This document shows positions 14,012-23,025 of a stretch of 41,474 nt of DNA, piece after piece. How positions within the stretch are numbered: the stretch's first letter is position 1; the number at the start of each line of letters is the position of its first letter. The stretch covers positions 28,028 through 69,501 of the forward strand of contig JAHEZD010000027.1 of NCBI GenBank assembly GCA_023251255.1, in the 5' to 3' direction. The notes under the pieces are model-generated. The model did no database searches, was not told the origin of the DNA, and saw only the letters and a program-made list of their open reading frames with translations. Origin of the DNA: Chitinophagaceae bacterium (lineage in GTDB: Bacteria > Bacteroidota > Bacteroidia > Chitinophagales > Chitinophagaceae). The position numbers and the translations under genes were made by a program.

Positions 14012-17000
14012 TTAATCAAGAACATATTGTTGAACCCGATTTATCTCTTGCTGATAAGAGCTATTTAGCCTTTGAAGGTCAATAATTTGAGTTCCTATTG
14101 ATTCAATTCTTTTATCTATCCTTTCGTTTTGCTTTTGTATCATGTTATAACGAACTAACCTACCCCCATCATTCCCAGTCCTTGGATCTCCTTTAGTAGC
14201 ATCACTTATGATTTGTTCATTTTGCAACCTTTGTTTTTCTGTGACTTTTGAGCCTGCCAAAGTCTTAACCTCTTCTTTGAGTTCTTTAATGGTGGTATTA
14301 TTTATATCAATTATTTTAGATGAAATTTGTATGTCGACTTTAGCAAGGTCACTTAATTCAAGCTTCTTAGCTATAAGGGGGGAACTTATTGTATTACCAA
14401 CCCCAAGATTAAATACCCCTTTCTTATTTGCAGTGAATCCATTATCCTTTAATAAGGTGACTGCACCCTTATCCTCAATTTTCAAGAACTTTGCTAACGT
14501 CTGGGCATTATCTCCTTTTTCTGATACAAGATTTCCCTTTCCATCCCTTGCCCACATCCCATCAGGATCTAAAAAGCGTATCGGGCCATCAAATGCATAA
14601 GTATAAGGGGACCATCTTCTTCCTTTTTCACCTAATGGGTCTATTGTAATCCATCTTCCTGTTTGGATATCATAATCCCTTGCTCCATAATCGTACCATT
14701 CCAATCCTGAACCATCTGTAAATTCCTGTGATTGTAGTTCCTTTCCATTATACTTCATCCTGTTCACTGCTGTATTCGTTGCCGCCTTGCTGCTTATCGC
14801 TGCCATCATCAGTCCATAGGGATAGTACTGCGTCTCCTCCACCAATGGGCCCCTAGTATGCCCAATGTGCAGGTCATCAAAGAACACCGGGTAGTCCGTA
14901 TTCGTATTGCTCAGGTAAATATACAGGTACCCATTCCTTGTTATGTCGATACCGTCACCTTCGTTTGCCTGCAGCAGGGTCGCTGCAGTGCACCCGCCGC
15001 CCGTTCCTTCCGCCTGCTTGAAGAAATCCGCAAAGCCCGAACCGCTGCTTACCAGCCTGAACTGCTCATCGTCCAGCAGTACCCAGTTCAGGTAGGCCCC
15101 GCCACTGCTGTAGTTGTCCTGCGTACTTAGGAAGTCCGCTATGCCGCCCGACAGCAGGGAGCCGCTTCCCGTGGTGAAGCCGCCATGTTCCCCGCCCGTG
15201 CCCACGATGCCGCCACTGAACAGGGCCAGCAGCAGGTCCTGCAAGGGGGTGAGGCTGCTGGGGTCGGTATCGTTGGTGATGCCATTGCTGAACCACCCGT
15301 TCACACTTGCATCCACATGGTCACCTGCCATTACCTTGATGACCTTGCCCGCACCCACCACGGCACCGTGCCCATCGGAAAGCTTTGCTGCGGCACCAAT
15401 AATCTGCACCTTCTTGTTTTCACCGTTGCTGTCAAAGCAGTTCGGTTTGCCCACAATGTTGGTGTACCTGCTGAACAGTTGCCCCTCTGGGCCTGCATCC
15501 GACTCCTCGAAACCAGCATGGTAAACATCCTTCCTCAGTTCGTCCGTAATCTCTGCCCTTATATTGCCCAGATGGTCCTTCTCAAAATAGTTGTAATAGG
15601 CGGTATCGGTATGGTCGTTTGCCAGCCGCAGCCTGCCTTCCTCATGGGCCATGTATTCCAGCGTGTCGTTCCGGTACACCATGCCATCCAAATAGACGGT
15701 GGTGGTTGTTTTGACAGTGCTGCCTATACTGTCCACCACTTGCTTGGCCAGTTTCCTGCCTGATGCATCATAGGTATAAACAATCTTTCCCTTGCCAAGT
15801 ACCCTTACCTCCTGTGCAAGGTTCAAATGGTTGTAGGTAATGCCCGTAACCTTCTTGTTATTGTCAATGTACATATTGCCATTGGCATCATAGGTATAGT
15901 CGTCACCCGTATTGGTGCCATCGTGGAAGTCACCGAGCTTGTTGTCGGCAGTAATGCCGTCGGTCACCCTTGCCAGTTTATTGCTACTGGTCTGGTAGGC
16001 ATACAACATGCTGTCAATGGTCATGCTGCCGCCGAGGGCCAGCCCCCTTTGCCACATTTTCAATATGTTTCCATTGGCATCATAAGCACTCGTGCCATCA
16101 CTGCCATTGCCCATCTTCATGCTATAGTCAACCCCTGCACTATTGTCCCAGCCGCCGCCCGTTGCTTGGGTGAAGTCACCCTTCAGCAGCCTGTTGGCAG
16201 CATCATATCCAAAGCCGTAGGCACGCTGCTCATCATGCCCCCTGCTGCGCCAGCGGGTACCGGCTATGTTGCCATTGAGCTGTGGGGTACTGAAACCATG
16301 GTCGTAGGCCAGTTCCATACCGAACCAGTTCACTGCACCATTTTCATTCCTCGCATAGTCCTTGTTGATGCCCCGCAGCCAGCCACGGATATTGTAGCTG
16401 TAGCTCAAGGAGTCCATCACGTCCGCTGTATAGGTATTCCAGTTGGTGGCGTCCCTTTTCTGCCCCAGTTTCTTCTGCTTCAACTGCCCCATCTCGTCAT
16501 AGCTGTTCTCCACCAATAGCACTTCTGGGCTGCCATTGATTTTCTTGTAGGTTTTTGTGAGCCTTCCCATGTCGTCGTATTCCAACTTGGTAAGGGTGAT
16601 GTACCGCTGTGCATTGGTACCAGCCTTGGCCTGGCAGGCAAGGCTCCGCAGCAACTTGCCGTCAAAGCTGTACTGCATGGTCACCGTATCCTTCCCACCA
16701 CTGTAATTGGTGCTATGTGTCTGCACTGCCCTTCCCCTGTCGTCATAGAAAGTGGCGCTGTACAGGAAGGTGGATGTTCCCAGTATACGCACCTTGCTGC
16801 CCGTTACCATGCCCCTGGTGGACATGTCGGCCGCAATGGTCCGGGGGTAGGGCCAAGTGTTGTCACTTGGGGAATAGAAGTAATTGGTATTGGAGGCATA
16901 GGTACCTATGAAACTGCTGCTGAGGCCACTGCCGCTGCTGCTTACCCAATCATAACCGTCATAGTAGGTCTCGGTGAGTAGCTGGTCGGGCATGTAGGTG

Positions 17001-18214
17001 TACGGGTCCTCCGTGCCGCAGGCACTCCCTTCCCCACTGTTCACTGCTTCCTGCATGTAGTACCTGCTGCAAAGGTCCTGTACCAGCCATGTTTGCGTGG
17101 GCCTGTTGAGGTTATCGTAGACTGTTTTCAGCCACTGGAAATTGGTGCGCAGGTTGGCATCCTGCACATACACAAGCCTGTCACGCAGGTCGTAGACCAT
17201 GTGCACCTGCCCCGAGCCGGGCACCTTCTTCACAATTGGCCTCTTCCTCCCATCATAGGCATACCAGAAGCAGAGTTCGTCCCTGACCGTGGAACTGATG
17301 TTCCAGAGCCCTGCACCCTGTATGGCCTCCACTGCCTTGGGTGGTATCACGGAACGCAACAATCCGAAATCATCGTACACATAGTAGGTGCATAACCAGC
17401 CTTCATGGTGCGTGGAAGGGGCCGTTGCTATCTGTACCTTCTTCAGCACTGTATGCCCATCCTTGTCCTTATACTCGATTACCTGCTTGCTGTGTTCATC
17501 AGTCACAGTGGTTTTATAAAGTTCATTTGCGGGGTAGCAGCCACTGCTTGTTGGCGTTGCGCCAATGGTTGTAGCTATGTCCCATATCCGCACACTGTCC
17601 GCTGCCGCATTGGCCCCGTATGCCATCGTGGTGCCCACATTGCTGCCTCCCCAACTGTTACCGGGGGCATAGGACCCCACTGGCCTGTTCAGGGGTGATG
17701 CCTCGAACAATGTCTGGCCGTAGTACACCTGCTCACCAATAAGCCCGGGGTTATAGCTACTGTTGTTCAGGAAGGAAGCCTGTTCATTGAACGGGTCACG
17801 TTTGAAGAGGCCATTATTGGTATTGCTGTCAATGGGCACGTAGGGCAGGTACTTGTAGGCTTCCCTGCCGAATGCATCGTAGAGGTCCATGGAAACCATG
17901 TCCCTGCCCGATGGGCTGGCCTGCTTGGCCACTGACTGTATGGGCCTGCCCAGCCCGTCGAAGTACTGCGTGGACTGCTTCACTTCCTGTACCGTGCGGC
18001 TGGTGGACACCACATCCGCCACATCCGTAAAGGGCCTTGTTGCTGTCCATGTGCGGATGAGGTTCAGCTTCGAATTGCTGTAGTAGCCTGCGGGCACTGG
18101 CGCAATGCCCGAACCGATATGCGCGGGGCGGGTGCTGGTATCTGGTATTACTTGGGCGAACGAGCGCCCCATTGCAAACAGGGCAATCACCAATATGTAA
18201 ACAGGTATTCTCAT
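14012..18214 (-). CDS. Secreted RHS-repeat protein with variable C-terminal tail
   Basis: The 1400-residue product has a signal peptide (MRIPVYILVIALFAMGRSFA, then Q) and a DUF6443-type N-terminal domain (TQYFDGLGRPIQSVAKQASP). Many YD/RHS repeats follow (YDDFGLLRSVIPP, YDGRKRPIVKKVPG, YDLRDRLVYVQDA, YDDMGRLTKTYKK, YDANGNMYIDNNKK). After a Gly/Ser-rich insertion comes the RHS-associated core (YDYGARDYDIQTGRWITIDP ... YTYAFDGPIRFLDPDGMW). Beyond it lies a 179-residue tail (about 14012-14551) that starts with a LysM-like stretch and ends in coiled coil. RHS cores form a hollow shell around a C-terminal effector in polymorphic toxins; many Bacteroidota RHS proteins also act as surface or wall-associated proteins. 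The tail is AT-richer than the core, as in exchanged toxin tips, but has no recognised toxin motif. Confidence 0.9.
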   Translation of the reverse strand: MRIPVYILVIALFAMGRSFAQVIPDTSTRPAHIGSGIAPVPAGYYSNSKLNLIRTWTATRPFTDVADVVSTSRTVQEVKQSTQYFDGLGRPIQSVAKQASPSGRDMVSMDLYDAFGREAYKYLPYVPIDSNTNNGLFKRDPFNEQASFLNNSSYNPGLIGEQVYYGQTLFEASPLNRPVGSYAPGNSWGGSNVGTTMAYGANAAADSVRIWDIATTIGATPTSSGCYPANELYKTTVTDEHSKQVIEYKDKDGHTVLKKVQIATAPSTHHEGWLCTYYVYDDFGLLRSVIPPKAVEAIQGAGLWNISSTVRDELCFWYAYDGRKRPIVKKVPGSGQVHMVYDLRDRLVYVQDANLRTNFQWLKTVYDNLNRPTQTWLVQDLCSRYYMQEAVNSGEGSACGTEDPYTYMPDQLLTETYYDGYDWVSSSGSGLSSSFIGTYASNTNYFYSPSDNTWPYPRTIAADMSTRGMVTGSKVRILGTSTFLYSATFYDDRGRAVQTHSTNYSGGKDTVTMQYSFDGKLLRSLACQAKAGTNAQRYITLTKLEYDDMGRLTKTYKKINGSPEVLLVENSYDEMGQLKQKKLGQKRDATNWNTYTADVMDSLSYSYNIRGWLRGINKDYARNENGAVNWFGMELAYDHGFSTPQLNGNIAGTRWRSRGHDEQRAYGFGYDAANRLLKGDFTQATGGGWDNSAGVDYSMKMGNGSDGTSAYDANGNILKMWQRGLALGGSMTIDSMLYAYQTSSNKLARVTDGITADNKLGDFHDGTNTGDDYTYDANGNMYIDNNKKVTGITYNHLNLAQEVRVLGKGKIVYTYDASGRKLAKQVVDSIGSTVKTTTTVYLDGMVYRNDTLEYMAHEEGRLRLANDHTDTAYYNYFEKDHLGNIRAEITDELRKDVYHAGFEESDAGPEGQLFSRYTNIVGKPNCFDSNGENKKVQIIGAAAKLSDGHGAVVGAGKVIKVMAGDHVDASVNGWFSNGITNDTDPSSLTPLQDLLLALFSGGIVGTGGEHGGFTTGSGSLLSGGIADFLSTQDNYSSGGAYLNWVLLDDEQFRLVSSGSGFADFFKQAEGTGGGCTAATLLQANEGDGIDITRNGYLYIYLSNTNTDYPVFFDDLHIGHTRGPLVEETQYYPYGLMMAAISSKAATNTAVNRMKYNGKELQSQEFTDGSGLEWYDYGARDYDIQTGRWITIDPLGEKGRRWSPYTYAFDGPIRFLDPDGMWARDGKGNLVSEKGDNAQTLAKFLKIEDKGAVTLLKDNGFTANKKGVFNLGVGNTISSPLIAKKLELSDLAKVDIQISSKIIDINNTTIKELKEEVKTLAGSKVTEKQRLQNEQIISDATKGDPRTGNDGGRLVRYNMIQKQNERIDKRIESIGTQIIDLQRLNSSYQQEINRVQQYVLD

Positions 18215-18263
18215 TGGTCTGGGTTGTTGTTAAATGGATGTTACCCGAAAGTACGGTAGGGCA

Positions 18264-18303
18264 GGATACCAAACTTCCGTGCAAGCACGCAAGTTTGGTA
18301 TCC
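18264..18303. promoter_or_regulatory. 40-bp inverted repeat upstream of the RHS gene
   Basis: GGATACCAAACTT (18264-18276) pairs with AAGTTTGGTATCC (18291-18303), and the inner CGTGC/GCACG adds five pairs after one mismatch. It lies 50 bp before the RHS start codon. It could be an operator or a leader hairpin; no T-run supports termination. Confidence 0.6.
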
Positions 18304-18728
18304 ATAAAACCCTTATTTTATAGGCCCGTATTCCTGTTGTATTGACTGCAATTACTCAAGGGGGGCAAAAGGAAAAAGAGTCAATTGGTTTTAGGCATTG
18401 ACATTGACCCACTTCGGCCCCGCGCCGCAACCTCCAATTTCCCCTAACTTTCCCGCTTCGACAATCAGCAATCCTTTTTACGCTTCCTTCGCTTCTCCTT
18501 CGCCCCTTGTTCGATAAAACGCCCTAAAAAAAACTGTTTTTTCGGGCGTTTGGATAGTTGGGGAAGGCTTCCATTTCCCTGATAATTTGGCAGAAAAGCC
18601 CCAAATCCTATCTCAAATTCGGAGTACGGCTTGAGTACGGGAACAGTACGCCTTGAGTACGGAAACAGCACCCCAAAAATACCCCCAAATCACCACTGCA
18701 ATAATGTCAGTTTTATTTAAGGCAGTGG
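18304..18728. other. Non-coding region with hairpin and short direct repeat
   Basis: No credible gene. It contains an A/T-rich hairpin at 18517-18551 (AAACGCCC ... GGGCGTTT, inner A-run/T-run), likely a terminator, and two 22-bp direct repeats at 18630-18651 and 18652-18673 that begin CTTGAGTACGG. The left side borders a truncated gene, so part of this may be a deletion scar. Confidence 0.5.
18517..18551. terminator. Symmetrical hairpin with A-run/T-run
   Basis: AAACGCCC (18517-18524) pairs with GGGCGTTT (18544-18551), and inner A-run and T-run extend the stem around an ACTG centre. It would suit a terminator for minus-strand transcripts reading out of the MidA remnant. Confidence 0.5.
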
Positions 18729-19043
18729 TCATTTCCATTTTATTGGTGGCCCTTTTGCTGTACCAGTACCTCGAACCGCAGGCCCGTGCTCGCCGTACTT
18801 TATAATAGTGAAATTCTTTTTGTCCAGTATATTCCACATTTCCTCCAATTGCTTTCCCAGCAGCTCCCCCAATACGGTTGAAACCTGGCAGGCGGTATAG
18901 TAATCGCCCTTCTTCCCGATCTTATTTTTGGGCGAGGTATAATACCCCAGTTCTGGATGGTACAGGGCCATTTCCATAAAATCGCGGAAGGGGACCGGCC
19001 CTTCCGCTTTTATTTTTTTCATGATGATTGCTGCGAGTGACAT
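18729..19043 (-). pseudogene. Truncated MidA/NDUFAF7-like SAM-dependent methyltransferase
   Basis: From ATG at 19043 the frame encodes 104 residues: MSLAAIIMKKIKAEGPVPFR, DFMEMALYHPELGYYTSP, then KNKIGKKGDYYTACQVSTV and LGELLGKQLEEMWNIL. This is the conserved N-terminal region of class I SAM-dependent methyltransferases of the MidA/NDUFAF7 family, which in mitochondria methylate an Arg of complex I. Family members have about 350-400 residues. Here the frame runs into NFTIIKYGEHGPAVRGTGTA and stops, exactly where the SAM-binding glycine motif (EYGAGTG) should be. The rest is absent downstream, so the gene is broken by deletion and the product should be inactive. Confidence 0.82.
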
Positions 19044-19169
19044 GCACTTACCCCAAGTAAAATAATGCCGATCCAGGCGTGGAGCCATTTGGGGAACCGT
19101 GCCCCCTTTTGATGCCGGGGGGCCAGCACGGCACGGTTATTACAGCAGGTACATTCTAAAGCAAATGTC

Positions 19170-20042
19170 ATGGAAACAATCCTTGTACTGACTGATTTTT
19201 CAGCAGTGTCCCATTATGCGGCCTCCTATGCCTGTGTACTTGCCAAGCAATTGAAGGTGCCCACACTTGTGCTTTACCACAGTTACCAAACCGTTATTGC
19301 CCCAAGTGAAACAATCACCTATTTGGGCGATGAGGAAAGCTTGAAGAAAGTGGCCATGCAGGCATTGGAAGACCAGGGTAGGGCCCTTCAGGACCAATTG
19401 CCCATGGGTACCACATTACGATACCGCACAGATACCCGTTTACTGGATGAAGCAAGTATGGTGGCCGCAGAGGAGGCTGCCGTTATGATAGTTATGGGGA
19501 CCACGGGAAAAAGCAAGTTGCAGGAAATGGTGTCAGGCAGCAATGCCATACAGGTTTGCGAAACCAGCCACTTGCCTGTTGTGCTTGTACCTGCTGAAGT
19601 GCTGCTGGAGCCCATCGGTAGCATTGTGTTTGCCTGTGACATGAAAGAAACGGGTGGAACATTGCCCACGGAACGGTTGACCAATGTGCTGGACATGTTC
19701 CCTGTGCCATTGTCCGTGCTGCATGTGGAGAAGGAGGAGCAAGGGCTGCTACCTGAAGAAGTGCCTGAAATGGTGGCACTGAACAAATTATTGCAACCTT
19801 ACCGCCCAGCCTACCAATCCATTAAAGATGACGATACGGCAACGGGCATATTGGAATTTGCCAAGCAGCGGCCGGCATCCATTGTGCTTGTAATTGCCAA
19901 ACGCCACGGGTTCCCTTCCGGATTGTTCCACAGGAGCATTACCAAACAATTGGCCTTCCATACCACCATTCCGTTAATGGTGCTGCAGGCAAAGGAAAAA
20001 GAACCAGCACCCTTACCAGTAATACCGCTACTTGAAATATAG
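19170..20042 (+). CDS. Universal stress protein, two tandem UspA domains
   Basis: The 290-residue protein has two Usp domains. The first (residues 1-135) starts METILVLTDFSAVSHYAASY and carries the ATP-binding pattern G110-x2-G113-x9-G123-S124 (MGTTGKSKLQEMVSGSNA). The second (about 150-275) starts GSIVFACDMKETGG and ends in AFHTTIPLMVLQA; its ATP motif is degenerate. Double-domain Usp proteins are common in Bacteroidota and act in the cytoplasm under starvation, redox or oxygen stress. The gene lies upstream of a YciF-type stress protein on the same strand (165-bp gap), suggesting a stress-linked neighbourhood. No operator was seen. Confidence 0.93.
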   Translation: METILVLTDFSAVSHYAASYACVLAKQLKVPTLVLYHSYQTVIAPSETITYLGDEESLKKVAMQALEDQGRALQDQLPMGTTLRYRTDTRLLDEASMVAAEEAAVMIVMGTTGKSKLQEMVSGSNAIQVCETSHLPVVLVPAEVLLEPIGSIVFACDMKETGGTLPTERLTNVLDMFPVPLSVLHVEKEEQGLLPEEVPEMVALNKLLQPYRPAYQSIKDDDTATGILEFAKQRPASIVLVIAKRHGFPSGLFHRSITKQLAFHTTIPLMVLQAKEKEPAPLPVIPLLEI

Positions 20043-20207
20043 CGATGTACCTGACAATGAACGTGGCGGTATTTTGATGGGCAATGACCAACCCATGCGG
20101 TAGCGGGCAGTATTTTGACATTGTGCCAACAAAATTAATAGTGCAGAAAAGCAAGCGGCACATTTTGTGATGCCCTCTTCCTTTCTTAACCAATTAAAGC
20201 AAAGCGT

Positions 20208-20723
20208 ATGAAAAACAGGAACCATGGCCTGCAGCATTTCTTTATGGAAAGCCTGCAGGATATTTATTATGCGGAAAAGCACTTGGTGGATGCATTGGGG
20301 GCCTTTGGGGCAAGGGCCACCAATCTGAGCCTCAGGCATGCCCTTGCCATGCATGGCGATGTAACCCAGGGGCATGTATTCCGTTTGGAAGAGGTTTTCC
20401 GGCTACTGGACGAACCACCCGTAACGAAACCCTGCCGGGCCATGAGGGGCATCATCAAGGAAACCAATGAAATGATTGATGAAACTGGCATGGACAGCGC
20501 CACCCTTGACGCAGGGCTGATTTTTGCCGTGCAGAAAGCTGCCCACTACCAGATTGCTACTTATGGTACATTGGTAGCTTTTGCGCAGACACTGCAAATG
20601 GAGGACAGCCTGATCAAGCTGCTGTACGAAACCCTGCATGAGGAAAAGCAGGCAGATGCTGTGCTGACAGGCATTGCAAAGGATTTCGTGAACGAACTGG
20701 CACTACTGGAAGAAGAAGCATAA
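20208..20723 (+). CDS. YciF-type ferritin-like protein (DUF892)
   Basis: The 171-residue all-helical protein matches the DUF892/YciE-YciF family: HFFMESLQDIYYAEKHLVDA at the start, then SLRHALAMHGDVTQGHVFRLEEVFRLL, ending in MEDSLIKLLYETLHEEKQAD. Glu and His residues in these helices fit the four-helix ferritin-like bundle with a di-iron site, although metal binding and activity in this family are poorly known. Length is normal. Family members are usually induced by osmotic or general stress. It follows the UspA gene and has its own terminator. Confidence 0.92.
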   Translation: MKNRNHGLQHFFMESLQDIYYAEKHLVDALGAFGARATNLSLRHALAMHGDVTQGHVFRLEEVFRLLDEPPVTKPCRAMRGIIKETNEMIDETGMDSATLDAGLIFAVQKAAHYQIATYGTLVAFAQTLQMEDSLIKLLYETLHEEKQADAVLTGIAKDFVNELALLEEEA

Positions 20724-20744
20724 TGAACAGGGAAGGGGTAGTAG

Positions 20745-20780
20745 GGTTTGGCAGCTTGTTGTAGCTGCCAAACCTTTTTT
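20745..20780 (+). terminator. Rho-independent terminator after the YciF-type gene
   Basis: A perfect 12-bp stem, GGTTTGGCAGCT (20745-20756) with AGCTGCCAAACC (20763-20774), a 6-base loop and six T residues. Confidence 0.92.
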
Positions 20781-21069
20781 ATTTCCCTAAACTGCCCAAT
20801 TATTTTGTCATAGGACCTGCCTGATTATCCGTTAGTTCAAAAGCATGGTTCCTTTGGGCTGAAATGGCCAAGGTTGCCCATTTCCCTACGCAGGTTATCC
20901 CGGGCAGGAAACACTATTTCCTTCCATGAAATTCCTGCAACGTTCCTACCTTGCCCATGATAAGGATAGCTTGGATCCAAAGGGGCAGGCCCTGAATAAA
21001 GTGTATTGGCTATACTGCTTATTTGGTATAGTATGTATATTTTTAAGCCGTTCAACTTTTTTACTGCTA

Positions 21070-22644
21070 ATGATAGAAAATTTCCCTTTTTACTTAAGCC
21101 TTATTGTAGCCATTGTATTGCTGATCATGCTGGCCAATAAAATAAAAGTGGCCTATCCTGTACTGCTGGTACTGGCGGGATTGGTCATTAGTTTTGTTCC
21201 GGGCATTCCGACGATGCACATAGACCCGGACCTTATCTTCCTTATCTTCCTGCCACCATTGTTGTACGAGGCTGCTTGGGCCATATCATGGAAGGAACTA
21301 TGGCACTGGCGGCGCATTATTGGCAGCTTTGCTTTTGTAGTGGTATTCCTTACGGCCCTATCGGTGGCCTTTGTGGCCAACCATTTTATTCCCGGATTCT
21401 CACTGGCATTGGGCTTTTTACTGGGCGGCATTGTATCGCCACCCGATGCTGTAAGTGCAGGTGCCATTTTGAAATTTGTAAAAGTGCCCAAGCGGATGCG
21501 GTCTGTTCTGGAGGGTGAAAGCTTATTGAATGATGCCTCGTCATTGATTATTTTCCGGTTTGCCATGATAGCGGTAGCCACAGGGCAATTTATTTGGTAC
21601 AAAGCGGCTTTCAGTTTTGGTTGGATGCTGGTGGGTGGTGTGGGCATAGGATTATTGATTGGCTGGATATTCATGAAAGCCCATCAATACCTGCCTACCG
21701 ATGCCAATACGGATATTGTGCTTTCCATTGTGACTCCCTACATTATGTACATTACCGCAGAAGAAGTGCATAGTTCCGGTGTATTGGCCGTGGTAAGCGG
21801 GGGATTGTTCTTATCAACAAAGAGGCATCTTTTCCTGAGCAGCACTTCACGGCTGCGCGGTGGTAATGTTTGGGAAAGCTTGTGCTTTGTACTGAATGGC
21901 CTAGTGTTTCTACTGATTGGGCTTGACCTGCCTGAAATTTCTGCAGGGCTTGAAGGGGTGAGCATTCCATCAGCCATTGGTTATGGGGTGCTGATTACCA
22001 TGGTGCTGATCGTGGGCAGGATCCTATCGGCTTATGGTGCCGTAATCGTTACGCTTATTGCCCGTAATTTCATAACTGTTGCAGATGCCCGGAACCCGGG
22101 CTACAAAGTGCCATTGATACTTGGGTGGACGGGTATGCGGGGGGTGGTTTCGCTTGCTGCGGCTTTGTCCATACCGGTAAAGCTTGCCAATGGGGCTGCA
22201 TTTCCCCAACGGAACCTTATCCTGTTTATCACATTTATTGTTATCCTTTTGACACTCCTGCTGCAGGGGCTGAGCCTGCCGTACTTGATCAGGAAAATAC
22301 ATATGCCCGATTTGGGGGATAGCCTGCCCGAAGAAGAAGCGGACAGCCTGATAAGGGTGCAACTGGCCGAACATGCTTTGCAATATGTCAGGAGCCATTA
22401 CAGTGAACAACTCAATACCCAGCCTGTACTGCAACAAATGGCCCGCAAATGGGAAGACAGCATTCTTTCAACTGATGATGTGCTGCTTGCCGAGGAATTA
22501 AAAAAGACCTATGGCGATATCCTGAACCAACAGCGGCAATGGCTGCTGAAGAAAAACAAGGAAGAAAAAATGCTGGATGAGGAAATTGTCCGGAAGCATT
22601 TGCTACGTCTTGACCTGGAAGAGGAGAAGCTGCGCTTTTTGTAG
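21070..22644 (+). CDS. CPA1-family Na+/H+ antiporter
   Basis: ATG at 21070 gives 524 residues and places the first helix at the N-terminus (MIENFPFYLSLIVAIVLLIML), as is usual; an ATG at 20926 would add 48 less typical residues. About 12 transmembrane helices follow. Conserved family segments are LIFLPPLLYEAAWAISWKEL, GFLLGGIVSPPDAVSAGAI (the ion-binding region with acidic D in a PPDAV motif), LEGESLLNDASSLI and TGMRGVVSLAAALSIP. A cytoplasmic charged tail of about 100 residues ends the protein (LLRLDLEEEKLRFL). Members exchange Na+ for protons across the inner membrane for pH and sodium homeostasis. It is monocistronic. Confidence 0.94.
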   Translation: MIENFPFYLSLIVAIVLLIMLANKIKVAYPVLLVLAGLVISFVPGIPTMHIDPDLIFLIFLPPLLYEAAWAISWKELWHWRRIIGSFAFVVVFLTALSVAFVANHFIPGFSLALGFLLGGIVSPPDAVSAGAILKFVKVPKRMRSVLEGESLLNDASSLIIFRFAMIAVATGQFIWYKAAFSFGWMLVGGVGIGLLIGWIFMKAHQYLPTDANTDIVLSIVTPYIMYITAEEVHSSGVLAVVSGGLFLSTKRHLFLSSTSRLRGGNVWESLCFVLNGLVFLLIGLDLPEISAGLEGVSIPSAIGYGVLITMVLIVGRILSAYGAVIVTLIARNFITVADARNPGYKVPLILGWTGMRGVVSLAAALSIPVKLANGAAFPQRNLILFITFIVILLTLLLQGLSLPYLIRKIHMPDLGDSLPEEEADSLIRVQLAEHALQYVRSHYSEQLNTQPVLQQMARKWEDSILSTDDVLLAEELKKTYGDILNQQRQWLLKKNKEEKMLDEEIVRKHLLRLDLEEEKLRFL

Positions 22645-23025
22645 GTGAGGGGAAGCAAGATTGATTAGCGGCTTCGTGTTTACTGCTTATGAAACCAGCG
22701 GGTGAAAACCTGCCTTTGCAGGCAGGCACACTGCTGGGGCGATTGTTGTTTTTATGCTTTTTATTAAAGAGGAACACCAACAGGATCTAGAGAAATGTAA
22801 CCCTTTTTTTTGACGTTTTTACAGTGGCGTCTGCGTATGACAGCCTACGGAACGAACTATGGGTTACGGGTTGCTTCATTATGAAGTCCAGTCTTTGTAG
22901 AAAGTGAACCTGCCGCATGAAACCATCAGGTGAAAACCTGCCATTGCCGTCAGCAGGCACGCTGCTGGGCGGTCGTTCTTTTTTATGCTATTCATTAGGG
23001 AGGAACACCAACCTGAAATTACAAG
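22645..23025. repeat. Intergenic region with two direct copies of a ~95-bp repeat
   Basis: Copy 1 runs from about 22691 to 22786 and copy 2 from about 22919 to 23015. Both begin GAAACCA, contain GGTGAAAACCTGCC and GCAGGCAC, then a T-rich part with TTTATGCT, and end near GAACACCAAC. The offset is about 229 bp. The second copy abuts the truncated response-regulator stub. The core GGTGAAAACCTGCC with a GCAGGCA partner also occurs near 34985 and 39306, so this is a dispersed family. Confidence 0.75.

Noticed and set aside
15827-16519. 230-codon plus-strand frame inside the RHS gene
   Set aside because: It is the antisense shadow of repetitive RHS coding sequence; composition reflects the codons of the real minus-strand gene.
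18465-18671. 68-codon minus-strand frame near the methyltransferase remnant
   Set aside because: It spans a terminator-like hairpin and direct repeats, and the translation is low-complexity and Lys/Arg-rich.
22125-22437. Frames on both strands within the antiporter gene
   Set aside because: Shadows of the CPA1 antiporter coding sequence.
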